DNA of 7,698 nucleotides, taken from NCBI GenBank assembly GCA_027039465.1, contig JALWEA010000517.1:1-7698 (forward strand). Direction: 5' to 3'. Positions 1 to 6,501 of the stretch are shown in pieces. The notes below the pieces were generated by a model, which searched no databases, had not been told where the DNA came from, and was given only the letters and a program-made list of their open reading frames with translations. The stretch comes from Calditrichia bacterium (GTDB lineage: Bacteria; Calditrichota; Calditrichia; Calditrichales; Calditrichaceae). The first letter of the stretch is position 1. Every line of letters begins with the position of its first letter. A program made the position numbers and the translations under genes.

Positions 1-2
1 CC

Positions 3-305
3 CTGCCCAAACTACCTGCGGAGCTGTTGAATATTCCCAAACGGCGCTATTGGCTGAGTCCGCAACGTAAAGAGGCAACCTTACGTTATGTGATGCGCTT
101 TTTACTTTGGATCGCCGATTTGACCATGCTGTTTTTATTCGGAGTTAGCTATTTAATTACCCAAGCGAATTATTACCGCACAAACCGTTTGAGCTCCGCA
201 TTTTGGATTTTGTTTTTCCTTTACATTGCGGCCATCACCGTTTTAACCGTTTCCATGTTAGTGCATTTTTTAATATTGCCTAAAAGCAAAAGTCCGACTG
301 ATTAA
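3..305 (+). CDS. C-terminal part of a DUF1648-like integral membrane protein (5' end outside window)
   Basis: The reading frame is open to the left edge of the window, so this is the tail of a longer gene. A TTG at 27 could be read as a start, but codons in front of it (L-P-K-L-P-A-E-L) continue the same frame and nothing like a ribosome binding site precedes it. The visible 100 residues begin with a soluble stretch, NIPKRRYWLSPQRKEAT, followed by two hydrophobic segments, roughly FLLWIADLTMLFLFGVSYLI and FWILFFLYIAAITVLTVSMLVHFLIL, then a short polar tail. From memory, the 'NIPN.xYWLxPxR' motif followed by two membrane helices is typical of the C-terminal half of DUF1648-containing membrane proteins of unknown function. 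The family call is recognition, not a search result. The gene converges on the minus-strand gene ending at 362, with 56 bp between them and no convincing terminator hairpin. Confidence 0.7.
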   Translation: MPKLPAELLNIPKRRYWLSPQRKEATLRYVMRFLLWIADLTMLFLFGVSYLITQANYYRTNRLSSAFWILFFLYIAAITVLTVSMLVHFLILPKSKSPTD

Positions 306-361
306 AATTCGGTTTTTAACGCTTTTGTTTAATTTGGAATTTTGAGCGGGGTAAGTCTTGT

Positions 362-1246
362 CTATTGCGAATTTTTCAGAATAGTAAGAAGCTTTTTAAG
401 CGGGGCCGAACCGCGACTATTCCTGGCAAAAATCAAAATATTCCCTTTGACTTCCAGCAAATAATAGTCGTTTCCTTTTTGCACTACGGGCGTTCGGGAC
501 GATGTTTTAAAGTAGCTTCGCAGCAATGCCTCCATTATTTTTAGGGCTTGTTTGGCTTCGGGATAGGCTATAAGGGCCAATGTGGTTCCGTCCGAATAGC
601 GGGCCAAAGCGACTTTAACGCTATCGGTTATTCGGAAGATATTTTTTTCGGGCAGATTAAAGGCGCGCCGCAGCCAAAAATACGTGTGAAAAAACCGCAA
701 AGAATGTTTAATTCGCTTCTTTAAAGGCAGCTTTGAGGGAAGCGCGGGCAGGAGGCAAGGGGATTGAATACGATTGTCAATTTTACGGGCCAAATCGAAA
801 ACGGCGCGTTTGCTTTGAGGCGTTTCCTGCAAAGCCAAAATGGTGATCAGATACCGGCTTTTCCAAAAGAGCAAATAGCCCTGCGCGTAATAAGAGCCCT
901 GCCCGAAGGTGGAGTCCGAGTCAACGGATTGCTGTAAAAAAAGGCCGTAGGCGTTATCGCAATTTCCCATATCGTAAAAATCCAGCAAAATATCCGGCCC
1001 GTTGTTGCGGCGGTAAATGCGATGGATTAATCGGCGGAAGCCGTACTGCAAATAAACTTCGGCGCCGCCGTCTAAAAATTCGTACAAGTTGTTCGCCTGA
1101 TAAATTTCATCCGCAGCAATGCGCTGCCAGCCGTCTATGGAGTCGGGTAAAAGTTGCTTCCATTCACCTGATAATGAATTCTTGCTTTGGGCGCTTAAAA
1201 AAGACGTTAAAAATAAAAGCAAAATGAAAAGCGTAACTCGTCTCAT
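362..1246 (-). CDS. exported DUF6599-like protein of unknown function
   Basis: This 294-residue protein starts with a classical Sec signal peptide, M-R-R followed by the hydrophobic core VTLFILLLFLTSFLSA, with likely cleavage near residue 19-20. No lipobox Cys is present, so it is predicted to be periplasmic or secreted rather than a lipoprotein. The longer reading from a TTG at 1282 adds 12 polar residues ahead of the signal peptide. The ATG at 1246 is preferred because it places the signal at the N-terminus and has GGAG 10 nt upstream. The mature part has an early motif, W40 then NLYEFLDGGAEVYLQYGF (53-70), followed by IYRR, LLDFYDMG (88-94) and NAYGLF (98-103). This pattern resembles DUF6599 proteins, whose function is unknown. 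The basic region 172-196 (KLPLKKRIKHSLRFF) separates two mixed alpha/beta halves. It lies 98 bp downstream of the MgtC-like gene on the same strand and may be co-transcribed with it. Family assignment is moderate; no catalytic motif is seen. Confidence 0.75.
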   Translation of the reverse strand: MRRVTLFILLLFLTSFLSAQSKNSLSGEWKQLLPDSIDGWQRIAADEIYQANNLYEFLDGGAEVYLQYGFRRLIHRIYRRNNGPDILLDFYDMGNCDNAYGLFLQQSVDSDSTFGQGSYYAQGYLLFWKSRYLITILALQETPQSKRAVFDLARKIDNRIQSPCLLPALPSKLPLKKRIKHSLRFFHTYFWLRRAFNLPEKNIFRITDSVKVALARYSDGTTLALIAYPEAKQALKIMEALLRSYFKTSSRTPVVQKGNDYYLLEVKGNILIFARNSRGSAPLKKLLTILKNSQ

Positions 1247-1344
1247 GCGGCAATAACTCCGTGCAATGCCCGAATATTCCAATCTTGGTTTCCGAAGCTT
1301 AAATTAACGGCCATAAATTTCCAATGCCATTTTTTGAAAAATAT

Positions 1345-2034
1345 TTAACGCCAACTGACTTCATCGAAACGTTCGTCCGATTGCAGACGATTGAAAAGGG
1401 AATTCTCATATTGTTTTTCACGAATACGCAAATCCAAAACGGCCTCACATTTTCCGGTTTTGGGCTGTCTGGAAATGCGGCGGCCTTTAATGCGGAAATT
1501 TTGTCGGTGTAATTGAGCAATAACCTCGTCCAAAAGATCAATATCGCCGTGCCATATTAAATGCAGAAGGTAATAATGATCCGACTTGATCGGCAGACGG
1601 TGAAGCGTGTACAGGGCGATGAGCACCAAACCAGTCAAAACCACGGAAACGCCGTATTCTCCCAAACCCGTGGTAATTCCGATTGCCGCCACCACCCAAA
1701 TGGAAGCCGCGGTTGTTAAGCCGCGAACAAAGTCTTTGCTTTTAATAATGGTACCGGCACCCAAAAAACCGATACCGGTAATGACGCCGGCTGCGGCTCT
1801 CGCCGGGTCCATTCGAACAACCGAATTGGCATCCAAATGTAATTCGAAGAAGAGTTTCTGAAAAGCGATAATAACGGCTGCCGAGCCCAGGCAAACCAAA
1901 ATATTCGTTCGCAGGCCGGCCGGACGTCCGCGGACTTGACGCTCAATTCCGACTAGGCCTCCCAAAACCATGGCTACCAATAATCGAATAACATAGACGT
2001 CGTTGGCATTTACAAAATACATCCATTCATTCAT
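1345..2034 (-). CDS. MgtC/SapB family membrane protein
   Basis: This 229-residue inner-membrane protein has the family's conserved core. The first helix (about 14-30) carries LGGLVGIERQVRGRPAGLRT (24-43), followed by helix 43-60. The signature R-A-A-A-G-V-I-T-G-I-G-F-L-G-A-G-T-I-I (79-97) and GLTTAASIWVVAAIGITTGLG (105-125) follow, then a last helix near 128-145. The C-terminal 80 residues are soluble and charged, as in family members that carry a small ACT-like domain. MgtC proteins are associated with growth in low magnesium, acid adaptation and, in pathogens, with modulation of the F1Fo ATPase; most environmental homologues are uncharacterised, so no specific role is assigned. The ATG at 2034 is supported by GGAG 7 nt upstream within a purine-rich stretch (AAGGAAGCGGAG). 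It is divergent from the reductase gene and upstream of the DUF6599-like gene. I see no clear Mg-responsive leader. Confidence 0.92.
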   Translation of the reverse strand: MNEWMYFVNANDVYVIRLLVAMVLGGLVGIERQVRGRPAGLRTNILVCLGSAAVIIAFQKLFFELHLDANSVVRMDPARAAAGVITGIGFLGAGTIIKSKDFVRGLTTAASIWVVAAIGITTGLGEYGVSVVLTGLVLIALYTLHRLPIKSDHYYLLHLIWHGDIDLLDEVIAQLHRQNFRIKGRRISRQPKTGKCEAVLDLRIREKQYENSLFNRLQSDERFDEVSWR

Positions 2035-2331
2035 TTGTGTTCTCCGCTTCCTTTTTTTTGTTTGAATAAATTAATACAAGATGGGCAATGATTCAATGAA
2101 ACCGCAAGAAGCGCCGACTGCTTCGGATGAAAAGATTCAATGACCTTCGGAACCTTTACAAGACATTTGAAATAAAATTGCATTTTTTAGGGTTTGGCTT
2201 AATTTTGGAAGGAGCAAAGGGATCGCGGAACTGTTATGAGAAGATGGCTTTAGCGGAATGCCGATTTATCGCGTTCTTCTTTGCCGAGGCGTTTTTGAAT
2301 TTTGAGTTATTAAATAAAAAGGAGGTTGTTT
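2035..2331. promoter_or_regulatory. divergent intergenic region between the MgtC-like gene and yghZ
   Basis: This stretch of about 297 bp must hold the promoters for both flanking genes. A 10-bp direct repeat, GATTCAATGA, occurs at 2090-2099 and again at 2134-2143, exactly 44 bp apart. AT-rich tracts lie at 2050-2075 (in front of the MgtC-like gene) and 2165-2210 (in front of yghZ). I could not find a -35/-10 pair with good spacing on either strand; the best partial one for yghZ is TTGCAT at 2178 with TAATTT about 16 nt on. A 78-codon open frame crosses the region but looks non-coding. No terminator or riboswitch-like fold is apparent. Confidence 0.5.
2318..2325 (+). promoter_or_regulatory. 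strong Shine-Dalgarno site of the yghZ gene
   Basis: AAAGGAGG sits 6 nt in front of the ATG at 2332. It fixes the start there rather than at the in-frame TTG at 2326, which directly abuts the site and could not use it. Confidence 0.9.
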
Positions 2332-3324
2332 ATGGCCTATTTACCCGCATCATCACGTTATGAGTCCATGGAATATCGGCGTTCGGGGCGCAGCGGTTTA
2401 ATGCTGCCTGTTATTTCGCTGGGGTTGTGGCACAATTTCGGCGGAGTGGATGTGTTCGAAAATGCCCGTCAAATGATTCATCGAGCGTTTGACCTGGGCA
2501 TTACTCATTTTGATTTGGCCAATAATTACGGGCCGCCTCCTGGTTCCGCCGAAGAAAATTTCGGCAAGATTTTGGCGCAGGATTTAAAATCGTATCGCGA
2601 TGAATTGGTGATTTCCACCAAAGCGGGTTGGGAAATGTGGCCGGGGCCTTACGGCAATTGGGGCTCGCGCAAATATTTGGTGGCCAGTTTGGATCAAAGC
2701 CTGAAACGTATGGGCCTGGATTACGTGGATATTTTCTATCACCACCGACCCGATCCGGAAACGCCGCTTGAAGAAACCATGGGCGCTTTGGATTACATTG
2801 TGCGCAGCGGCCGTGCTTTGTACGTGGGCATTTCTTCTTACGATCATGAAAGAACACGTAAAGCCGCAAAGATAATGAAGGAATTGGGCACGCCTCTGCT
2901 TATTCATCAACCTAAATACAATATGTTCGATCGTTGGATTGAAGACGGATTGTTGAAGGTGCTTAAACAGGAAGGAATCGGTTGCATTGTGTTTTCGCCG
3001 TTGGCTCAAGGTTTGTTGACCAACCGATATTTAAAAACCATCCCCGCGGATTCCAGAGCTGCCAAGCCGCACGGTTTTTTGCGCAAAGAAGAAATCACGA
3101 AGGAACGTTTGAGCAAGATTAAACGTTTGAACGATTTGGCGCGCCAACGCGGGCAATCGTTAGCTCAAATGGCCATTGCCTGGGTTCTGCGACATCCGAC
3201 CGTAACTTCGGCTTTGATCGGCGCAAGTAAGGTCGAGCAGATTGAAGACGGCGTGGGCGCTTTGAAACACTTGCAATTTTCCGAACAGGAATTGAAACAA
3301 ATCGAGAAAATTTTGGCGGAATAA
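2332..3324 (+). CDS. yghZ: YghZ/Gpr-type aldo-keto reductase (L-glyceraldehyde 3-phosphate reductase family)
   Basis: This cytosolic, NADPH-dependent aldo-keto reductase of 330 residues follows E. coli YghZ (Gpr, AKR14 group) along its whole length. The shared landmarks are YRRSGRSGLMLPVISLGLWHNFG (15-37), FDLGITHFDLANNYGPPPGS (53-72), STKAGW and MWPGPYG (95-108), SRKYLVASLDQSLKRMG (112-128), YVGISSY (164-170) and LIGASKVEQIE (295-305). The catalytic tetrad of the superfamily is visible as D61, Y66, K97 and H138 (in Y-H-H-R). The C-terminal GASK motif around residue 300 is where the family binds the NADPH phosphate. E. coli YghZ reduces L-glyceraldehyde 3-phosphate and also methylglyoxal, so a role in removing reactive triose aldehydes is likely but inferred. 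The protein ends about 15 residues earlier than E. coli YghZ, missing only the variable tail. It is followed 19 nt later by an outer-membrane protein gene with its own ribosome binding site, so the two are probably one transcript. Confidence 0.93.
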   Translation: MAYLPASSRYESMEYRRSGRSGLMLPVISLGLWHNFGGVDVFENARQMIHRAFDLGITHFDLANNYGPPPGSAEENFGKILAQDLKSYRDELVISTKAGWEMWPGPYGNWGSRKYLVASLDQSLKRMGLDYVDIFYHHRPDPETPLEETMGALDYIVRSGRALYVGISSYDHERTRKAAKIMKELGTPLLIHQPKYNMFDRWIEDGLLKVLKQEGIGCIVFSPLAQGLLTNRYLKTIPADSRAAKPHGFLRKEEITKERLSKIKRLNDLARQRGQSLAQMAIAWVLRHPTVTSALIGASKVEQIEDGVGALKHLQFSEQELKQIEKILAE

Positions 3325-3343
3325 TTCCGGAGGGAGAGCACAA

Positions 3344-3907
3344 ATGAAATCCGTAATCGCTTCGATTGCTTTGATGATTTTTATTGCTTTCAATTCTCTT
3401 CAAGCCGGAGACGCCGTGCCGGCAGCTTTTAAGCAAGGGGATCGCTTAATGGGACTTAAACTGGCTTTGGGTTCGGTTTTCGGTTCCAGAGCAGGATTTG
3501 TTGTCAGCGGCGAATACGGCCTGAAAGATCATTTAATCAAAATCGAAGGTTTGCCCAACAGCTTGGGCATTGGAGGTTCTTTCGGTTATTCTTCTTTTAC
3601 GGAATTTGTTTTTCCCTGGGGTAATTATTTCTATCAGAACTATTTGTTTTTAGGCTCGGCTTTTTGGCATGTGGATGTGTTCAAAAAGCGTCAAATCGAT
3701 ACGTATTTAAGAGCCAATTTGGGAATTAATATCGATGCCTCGTCATCGCCGGGTGCAGGCGCTCCTGGGCGGGACAGTACGTATGGCGGACTGGTTTTCG
3801 GACTTTCATTGGGCGGCCGTTACTATTTTACGCAGAACCTGGCCGCGGCAATGGAATTGGGGTTTGGCATGGGGAATATTCGTTTGGGAGTGGATTACAG
3901 GTTTTAG
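3344..3907 (+). CDS. small outer-membrane beta-barrel protein of unknown role
   Basis: This 187-residue protein has a signal peptide (MKSVIASIALMIFIAFNSLQA, likely cleaved after A21). The mature part consists almost entirely of short alternating hydrophobic/polar segments separated by turns: about 35-46, 50-59, 73-85, 98-112, 118-131, 148-163 and 166-187. The last residues are R-L-G-V-D-Y-R-F, ending in the aromatic Phe that the BAM machinery recognises. The size and strand count suit an 8-stranded barrel of the OmpA/OmpW/OprF-N type, though I recognise no specific family. A Gly/Ser/Pro-rich loop (SSSPGAGAPG, 133-142) is probably extracellular or periplasmic. The ATG at 3344 has GGAGGGAG ending 7 nt upstream. 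It lies 19 nt behind the YghZ-type reductase and probably shares its message; a functional link between them is not obvious. No hairpin terminator follows; a degenerate repeat tract begins 17 bp after the stop. Confidence 0.8.
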   Translation: MKSVIASIALMIFIAFNSLQAGDAVPAAFKQGDRLMGLKLALGSVFGSRAGFVVSGEYGLKDHLIKIEGLPNSLGIGGSFGYSSFTEFVFPWGNYFYQNYLFLGSAFWHVDVFKKRQIDTYLRANLGINIDASSSPGAGAPGRDSTYGGLVFGLSLGGRYYFTQNLAAAMELGFGMGNIRLGVDYRF

Positions 3908-3924
3908 GATCAGGGGGAAGAAGT

Positions 3925-4055
3925 GGTTAAGGGTTAATGGTGTAAGGGTTAAGGGGGGATTGGTTAAATTGGTGAACGGGTGATATCGTTATTCGTGTAT
4001 TCGTTAAGCGTTAATCGTGAAAAATTTGAATAGTAGATTTGTTGAATTGTTGAAT
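3925..4055. repeat. degenerate array of 7-9 nt G/T-rich units
   Basis: After the beta-barrel gene the plus strand can be parsed into successive short units that begin with GT or GG and continue with TTAA- or TGAA-like cores. Examples are GGTTAAG, GGTTAAT, GGTGTAA, GGGTTAA, GGTTAAATT, GGTGAAC, GTTATTC, GTGTATTC, GTTAAGC, GTTAATC and, at the end, GTTGAATT and GTTGAATA. The units drift gradually from GG-type to GTT-type, as expected from slippage or decay of a tandem repeat. There is no dyad symmetry of the CRISPR or REP kind and no coding potential. The remainder of the gap, 4056-4134, shows no recognisable element; 4135-4209 holds the promoter and leader of the STAS gene. Confidence 0.6.
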
Positions 4056-4134
4056 AGGTAAAATCAGGACAAAGACTGACAGGCTAATCCCGATGAAAAT
4101 TGCGATAGGTAAATATGGCGAATTAGAGATTAAG

Positions 4135-4163
4135 TTGACACAATTGGCTGAAATCATTATTTT
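4135..4163 (+). promoter_or_regulatory. sigma-70-like promoter of the STAS gene
   Basis: A perfect -35 hexamer TTGACA (4135-4140) is followed after 17 nt by TATTTT (4158-4163), a 4/6 match to the -10 consensus. It lies about 45 bp in front of the ATG at 4210, leaving a short leader with the ribosome binding site AGGGGA. This is a sequence match only. It assumes that the organism's main sigma factor reads the standard hexamers, which Bacteroidota-type factors do not. Confidence 0.55.
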
Positions 4164-4173
4164 TAACTAAGAA

Positions 4174-4182
4174 TGCTATAAA
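4174..4182 (+). promoter_or_regulatory. alternative extended -10 element for the STAS gene
   Basis: TGCTATAAA matches the extended -10 form TGnTATAAT, but nothing like a -35 box lies 17 nt upstream. It could act as a second start site closer to the gene or be chance in an AT-rich leader. Confidence 0.3.
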
Positions 4183-4209
4183 ATCGATTCTTAAATAAGG
4201 GGACAACCT

Positions 4210-4551
4210 ATGAAGATCAAAGAGAAAATTGTAGACCACATTGCTGTTTTGGAAGTGTCCGGGAAAATGATGGGCGGGCCGGAGACGATGGCTTTGCATG
4301 ATCATGTCAAAAGCCTTCTGCAGGATGGTATTAAAAAAGTTGTGATTGATTTGGGTGGTGTTAAGTGGATTAACAGTTCCGGCATGGGCGTTTTGATGGC
4401 CTGTATGACCACGCTTTCCAATGCCGGTGGCAAGTTGGTGTTGGCGCACGTTTCCGAAAAAGTAAACAGTCTTTTGATGATTACCCAGTTGATCAAGGTT
4501 TTCGAAACGTACGAAACCGTAGACCGCGCTGTGGCCGCTTTACGGGAATAA
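4210..4551 (+). CDS. STAS-domain anti-anti-sigma factor (SpoIIAA/RsbV-like)
   Basis: This is a single STAS domain of 113 residues, the usual size for the family. The motif VKWINSSGMGVLMACM (51-66) is the phosphorylation loop. By alignment with B. subtilis SpoIIAA (D-S58-S-G), Ser56 is the expected target of a partner anti-sigma Ser kinase, and Asn55 takes the place of the usual Asp. The flanking strands VVIDLGG (44-50) and GGKLVLAHVS (73-82) and the C-terminal helix with VFETYETVDRAVAAL (97-111) complete the fold. In partner switching, the dephosphorylated form binds the anti-sigma factor or other target and the phosphorylated form releases it. No anti-sigma kinase, PP2C phosphatase or sigma factor lies in this window, so the partner is unknown. 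The start is set by AGGGGA 6 nt in front of the ATG. The gene has its own promoter candidate and terminator, so it is probably monocistronic and not simply part of the downstream kinase operon. Confidence 0.93.
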   Translation: MKIKEKIVDHIAVLEVSGKMMGGPETMALHDHVKSLLQDGIKKVVIDLGGVKWINSSGMGVLMACMTTLSNAGGKLVLAHVSEKVNSLLMITQLIKVFETYETVDRAVAALRE

Positions 4552-4558
4552 AGTTCAA

Positions 4559-4588
4559 AGAACCGCTTCGGCGGTTCTCTTTCTTTTT
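4559..4588 (+). terminator. intrinsic terminator after the STAS gene
   Basis: AGAACCGC-TTCG-GCGGTTCT forms a perfect 8-bp stem with a stable TTCG tetraloop, followed by CTTTCTTTTT. It starts 7 nt after the STAS stop codon and separates that gene from the histidine kinase gene. Confidence 0.94.
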
Positions 4589-4733
4589 AATGAATCGCCA
4601 TCGCCCCGCCTTTAGCCTAAATTCGAAATTTACTTTTTCATTTTCAAGGAACTACGAAAAGTAGCGTTTCGAACGAATTCTCAAGAATCTTCCGAAAATT
4701 TCGAGTCTAAGATAAATAAAATCACAAAAAAGC

Positions 4734-4738
4734 AGGTG
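4734..4738 (+). promoter_or_regulatory. ribosome binding site that decides the kinase start
   Basis: AGGTG lies just in front of the ATG at 4742. The alternative in-frame GTG at 4736 overlaps this site and has only A-rich sequence before it, so the ATG is preferred. The region 4591-4733 ahead of it is AT-rich with short imperfect dyads (CTAC-GAAAA-GTAG near 4651; CGAAAATTTCG near 4693) but no clear promoter hexamers. Confidence 0.6.
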
Positions 4739-4741
4739 ATT

Positions 4742-6499
4742 ATGGTACGAAGTGAATTTGACATTTTAAAAGAACGGGTTGGCCTTCTTGAGAAAGAGCT
4801 CCAGCATAAACAATTAACCATTTCATCCATCCACGAAATCGGCAAAGCGCTTAGCTCGGAATTGAAAATAGACCGCTTGCTGCCGCTCATCATGGAAGAA
4901 GTCACCCGACTGATCGACGCCGAGCGCAGCACTTTTTATGTGGTTGATCACGAGCGGGGCGAGATTTGGTCGAAAATCGCGCAAAAGGCGGAAATCAATG
5001 AAATCCGTTTGCCCATCGGCAAGGGGATTGCCGGTCATGTGGCCAAAACGGGTGAAATCGTTAATATTAAGGATGCCTATTCGGATCCTCGATTTGATCC
5101 TTCTACCGATAAAAAAACCGGTTATCGCACGCGCAGCGTTTTATGCATGCCCATATTCGAACCGGTGCGCTCCGATAAGGCGAAGCCCAAAATTTTAGCT
5201 GTTATTCAGGCTTTGAATAAAAAGGACGGTATCTTTACGCGCGAAGACGAAGAACTGATGGCCAGCTTGGCTTCGCAAATCGCCATTTCTTTGGTAAATT
5301 CACAATTGTACGATTCCCTGGAAAAGAAAGTAAAAGAACTCAATTTGTTGTACGATATCGAGCAGGAAGCATCGTACACGGAAAAAGAAGGCACGCTTTA
5401 CCGCCGTTTAATTAAAAAAATTGCCCACACTTTTCAGGTTGAAGCCGGACTATTAGCTTTTTTTGATGAAGACAGCAAACAATTCGGGCCGTTTTTTTCG
5501 TTTAACATTCCTTCCGCACAAATCAAAAAATTGGATTTGGCTTCCGATTTGGGAATTGAAGGCTATGTACTTAAAAAAGGGAAGATTTATGCCACCAATT
5601 GCGCACCGCACGATCCCTTGTTTCTGCAAAATCAACCGAGAGGTTTGAAGCTGGAAATTAAACAGATGCTTTGTGCACCTTTGAAAATCGGGGGTAAATC
5701 CGTAGGTATCATTCAACTTTTTAATAAGAAACTGCCGAATGAAATCTTCCGTAAAGACGACGAACGCATTATGACTTCGGTGAGCCGTCAGCTTTCGCGC
5801 ATGGTGGAAGCCCGCAAACTGCGCGAGGAAAAGATCAAGGCCGAACGATTGGCCGCCATCGGTAACATGCTCAGCACCATTGTGCACGATTTGCGAACGC
5901 CAATGAACAATATTTACGGTTTTGTCGATTTGTTGGCCGAGGAAGACGATCCCGAATTGCGCAAAGAATTCGCGGATATTATCACCCAGCAAATTCAGAT
6001 GCTGAACAATATGGCTCATGATGTGCTTGATTTTGCTAAGGGGAAAACAAATATTTTGCCGGTCAAAACACCTGTTAACAAGTTGCTGGATAATTTCAAG
6101 AAAACCTTTGAAAATGAAATCGAGCGTAAAGGTTATCATTTGCAAATTGTGAATGAGGCGCCGAGTATGATTTATGTGGATCCGGATAAGATCATGCGCG
6201 TTTTTATGAATATCATGAAAAATGCTTTGGAAGCCATGGAACCGGGCGGTACGTTTTCCATTATTGCCAAAGATGCGGGCAACGAAGTGGAATTTCAATT
6301 AAAAGACACCGGTAAAGGTATTCCCGAAGCGATCCGAAACCGCCTGTTCGAGTCGTTTGTTACCAGCGGCAAGGAAGGCGGCACAGGGTTAGGCCTAGCC
6401 ATTGTGAAAAATTTAATCGATCAGCATAAAGGGCGCATTGAAGTTGAATCGACGCCGGGACGCGGGACAACCTTCAAAATTTATTTCAAGAAATTGTAG
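4742..6499 (+). CDS. cytosolic GAF-GAF sensor histidine kinase
   Basis: This 585-residue protein lacks a signal peptide or membrane helices, so it senses something inside the cell. A short coiled coil (about 5-25) precedes a first GAF domain (about 40-190, with LPIGKGIAGHVAKTGEIVNI at 90-109 and ILAVIQALNK at 151-160). A linker helix (190-215) leads to a second GAF domain (about 215-355, with CAPLKIGGKSVGIIQLFNKK at 311-330). A signalling helix (355-372) enters the dimerisation/phosphoacceptor domain: LAAIGNMLSTIVHDLRTPMNN, with H382 the phosphorylated His. The ATPase domain shows the N box (MNIMKNALEAM, N490/N494), G1 box DTGKGIP (522-528), F box LFESF (535-539) and G2 box GGTGLGLAI (546-554). 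All catalytic motifs are intact. There is no receiver domain and no response regulator gene in the window. The gene stops 2 nt before the deacetylase ATG, so the two are almost certainly co-transcribed. The ligand of the GAF domains cannot be read from sequence. Confidence 0.96.
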   Translation: MVRSEFDILKERVGLLEKELQHKQLTISSIHEIGKALSSELKIDRLLPLIMEEVTRLIDAERSTFYVVDHERGEIWSKIAQKAEINEIRLPIGKGIAGHVAKTGEIVNIKDAYSDPRFDPSTDKKTGYRTRSVLCMPIFEPVRSDKAKPKILAVIQALNKKDGIFTREDEELMASLASQIAISLVNSQLYDSLEKKVKELNLLYDIEQEASYTEKEGTLYRRLIKKIAHTFQVEAGLLAFFDEDSKQFGPFFSFNIPSAQIKKLDLASDLGIEGYVLKKGKIYATNCAPHDPLFLQNQPRGLKLEIKQMLCAPLKIGGKSVGIIQLFNKKLPNEIFRKDDERIMTSVSRQLSRMVEARKLREEKIKAERLAAIGNMLSTIVHDLRTPMNNIYGFVDLLAEEDDPELRKEFADIITQQIQMLNNMAHDVLDFAKGKTNILPVKTPVNKLLDNFKKTFENEIERKGYHLQIVNEAPSMIYVDPDKIMRVFMNIMKNALEAMEPGGTFSIIAKDAGNEVEFQLKDTGKGIPEAIRNRLFESFVTSGKEGGTGLGLAIVKNLIDQHKGRIEVESTPGRGTTFKIYFKKL

Positions 6500-6501
6500 C
6501 C

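Noticed and set aside
306..361. possible bidirectional terminator between the two convergent genes
   Set aside because: The only dyad, AAAATTC with GAATTTT, is AT-only apart from one pair, with a loop of about 26 nt, too weak to call.
1299..1541. 80-codon minus-strand frame over the end of the MgtC-like gene
   Set aside because: It overlaps a well-supported gene in another frame and has no family features or ribosome binding site.
2127..2363. 78-codon open frame between the MgtC-like gene and yghZ
   Set aside because: It has no ribosome binding site, overlaps the start of yghZ and its strong Shine-Dalgarno site, and gives a protein with no recognisable pattern.
4093..4170. 25-codon plus-strand frame starting MKIAIGKYGELEIK, ahead of the STAS gene
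   Set aside because: It contains the promoter hexamers of the STAS gene, lacks a ribosome binding site and has no attenuator-like fold behind it; a leader peptide is possible but unsupported.
5453..6298. 281-codon minus-strand frame inside the histidine kinase gene
   Set aside because: It lies antisense to a kinase with all catalytic motifs intact; the antisense protein is His/Phe/Ile-rich as expected from a shadow frame.
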